Source: Mesocentrotus franciscanus
Taxonomy: Eukaryota; Echinodermata; Echinoidea; Camarodonta; Strongylocentrotidae
Length of the DNA: 64,000 nucleotides
Assembly (NCBI GenBank): GCA_037976565.1
Contig: CP137671.1
Location: 27,723,813 to 27,787,812, forward strand
Direction: 5' to 3'
Shown: positions 62,390-64,000 of the stretch, in pieces
Position numbering within the stretch: position 1 is the stretch's first letter
Layout: each line of letters opens with the position of its first letter
Notes under the pieces: generated by a model
What the model was told of the DNA's origin: nothing
Database searches by the model: none
The model's input: only the letters and a program-made list of their open reading frames with translations
Made by a program: the position numbers and the translations under genes

Positions 62390-62965
62390 GAATTTGAGAT
62401 GGTCATTGCAAGAACTTCCAAAACATCCTTGAGGAATGCTAGGACTATGTCCCAATTGAGACAGTGTAAAATCACATTTATTGCTCTCGTAAATGTAGCT
62501 GGAGCATTACACAACCCGAAACTCAAATAAACCTTGTTCTGTAATAAAGCCGTTTTCTCTATGTCGAATTTGCCAATAGGCAGAGTTCGCACATTTCCGG
62601 CTAAGGTGTCCTGACGTTCCTACTTGTTTGCTAAAGGGAAGACACCTTTCCTAGTAAGTTCCTACTTGTTTGCTAAAGGGAAGACACCTTTCCTAGTAAC
62701 AGTAGTTTACCTTAAGTCTAAACACAATCTAACATAGCCATCCCTTTTCCTTATCAAAACATAGGAGGCCGTACCACTCCGGCTTTCAGCATCCCCTTTG
62801 AATCTTTTATTTGATTGGACGGGCATCCCTAGTGTCTATCTGGTGAGTGATAGAGTTAAACTTGCCAAGGTTGAACTCTGCTTTGGCAAAGACACCTTGA
62901 TATTCATGCAGCTTTTCATCAGGCATCAAAAGAGTTTCTGACCCATCCCACATATCTTGGAGGTG
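62383..62965 (-). mobile_element. Ty3/gypsy-type reverse transcriptase remnant
   Basis: Read on the minus strand: EYQGVFAKAEFNLGKFNSI then HQIDTRDARPI (62820-62960), VLIRKRDGYVRLCLDLR (about 62720-62775), and FGLCNAPATFTRAIN with LNWDIVLAFLKDVL (62383-62592). This is the standard order of gypsy polymerase. The catalytic Y-L/V-D-D box reads FLKD, stops interrupt the frame, and a 42-bp direct duplication (62616-62657 and 62658-62699) lies inside. It is inactive. Confidence 0.8.
62616..62699. repeat. 42-bp perfect direct duplication
   Basis: The unit starting GTTCCTACTTGTTTGCTAAA is present twice back to back with no mismatch, inside the gypsy remnant. Confidence 0.9.
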
Positions 62966-62969
62966 GGTA

Positions 62970-63730
62970 GGGCAGGAGTCTTCAGAAGCCGTGACTTGTC
63001 TGATTAATAGCCTGTCAGATTTAATCGGCTGTAACTTCCTCAGCTAACCCAAGCAGAGTCTTTTCTGATAGCCGATGAGAGGAATCTGTTACATTGATTC
63101 CCTAGCTAATCATAGAAAGAGCATGTGCTTGCTTCCCTAGCTAATCATAAACAGAGTATGTGCTTGCAATTAGTTAACCAAGTACAGAAACCAGAACACA
63201 AACTAAATTATCTTCTCCCACCAAAACGAGAGACAAAATATAACCTTAGAAAACAAGTGAGTCTGCCCAGGTGTAAAACAACCGATTTAAGAATAGTTGT
63301 ATCCCTTGGTGTGTGTACAAGTCACAATAAGCAGGTGACTAGTGCAATATACATTCTCAACTATTCCATATTCTTTTGAACTTGTACCCCGACACATGCA
63401 GCTGGTTTCTTTTAATTATATATTATCTTTGCTTCAGAGTATCAATTTGCAATAATTATTCAGTACAGTTTATACCCATACGTTAATGTTCTTTATAATT
63501 ATATTCTCTATTTTAATAATTGGATGTAAAGTATACTGGATTCATCTCTACAGCTTTTTCCCTTCTTTAATTGTAGTTACGTACCTGTAATATGATATAC
63601 CTGAATGATTTGTAATGTTCCTTGTATCAGTGATCTACATGTATTTATATTCATAATTTACCAATTTCATTGTACTCAATTGAATAATGTTTATAATCAT
63701 GTTGAAAATGTATGTATTTTATCCATCCAT
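62970..63730. other. No recognisable gene
   Basis: AT-rich, with two near copies of CCTAGCTAATCATA..AGAG.ATGTGCTTGC (about 63100 and 63142). A small frame at 63125-63379 has no known motif; it could be retroelement debris. Confidence 0.4.
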
Positions 63731-63733
63731 TTC

Positions 63734-63839
63734 TATGAATAAATATGGTTGCTATGAATAAATATGGTTGCTATGAATAAATATGGTTGCTATAAATAAA
63801 TATGGTTGCTATAAATAAATATGGTTGCTATAAATAAAT
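63734..63839. repeat. 19-bp tandem repeat, about 5.5 copies
   Basis: The unit CTATGAATAAATATGGTTG is repeated; the first units read CTATGAAT and the later ones CTATAAAT, so the array has two sub-types in blocks. It is followed by two copies of AGGAATCCAAAATGGGAG (63847 and 63940). Confidence 0.9.
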
Positions 63840-64000
63840 CACGTTCAAGGAATCCAAAATGGGAGCCTGTGGGTGGGCTGCCAAATAAAATTGATTACAT
63901 AGACATCAAGTTCTTTCCCCCGATCAAACACGATCCGAGGAATCCAAAATGGGAGTCTACAAGTTGGCTGGAAAGGGGAGAGATCCTTACCCCCTTCTAT

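Noticed and set aside
63734..63839. CRISPR-like array
   Set aside because: It is a head-to-tail 19-bp minisatellite without spacers in a eukaryotic genome.

Overview
This is an AT-rich animal nuclear window, most likely from an echinoderm such as a sea urchin or a close relative. The evidence is spliced genes with GT/AG introns, deuterostome-type SENP6/7, TTLL2 and GT92 genes, many tRNA-SINE, MITE and LINE remnants, a pearl-like (Helentron-type) tandem-repeat element, and very frequent ACATGTA palindromes. The species call is an inference; nothing here is prokaryotic.

Layout. 1-2.8 kb (+): the last four visible exons of a SENP6/SENP7-type SUMO protease, followed by a 3' flank in which the end of the last exon has been re-duplicated about four times. 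2.8-14.5 kb: intergenic, with a LINE 3' end, three small inverted-repeat elements and a pearl-like element at 12.3-13.2 kb. 14.6-16.8 kb (-): a long single-exon tubulin tyrosine ligase-like gene (TTLL2-like). 21.6-34.1 kb (+): two tandem paralogous five-exon class A GPCR genes. The first is intact. In the second, exon 2 is broken by a 159-bp MITE, and an L1-like LINE with a 14-bp target-site duplication sits just inside the first splice donor. 36.1-37.6 kb (-): an intronless GT92 (DUF23) glycosyltransferase. 43.8-61.7 kb (-): a tandem array of four intronless type I membrane proteins with Ig-like ectodomains. Copy 1 is intact and has a short tail. Copies 2 to 4 have long cytoplasmic tails with a conserved ITIM-like tyrosine motif (S/I-T-Y-C/F-S-L) and a YAKPDM box, but each carries disabling changes. 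A LINE copy carrying three nested DNA elements lies between copies 1 and 2. 61.9-64 kb: decayed Ty3/gypsy reverse transcriptase, an unrecognised ORF and a 19-bp tandem repeat.

The most notable system is the receptor array. It looks like a fast-evolving, birth-and-death family of putative inhibitory or immune-type receptors in which one copy is intact, two have single in-frame TGA codons (one placed exactly so as to give a secreted ectodomain), and one is a clear pseudogene. The second theme is transposon damage: the same small-element types recur inside a GPCR exon, inside a LINE and in intergenic DNA, with recognisable target sites.
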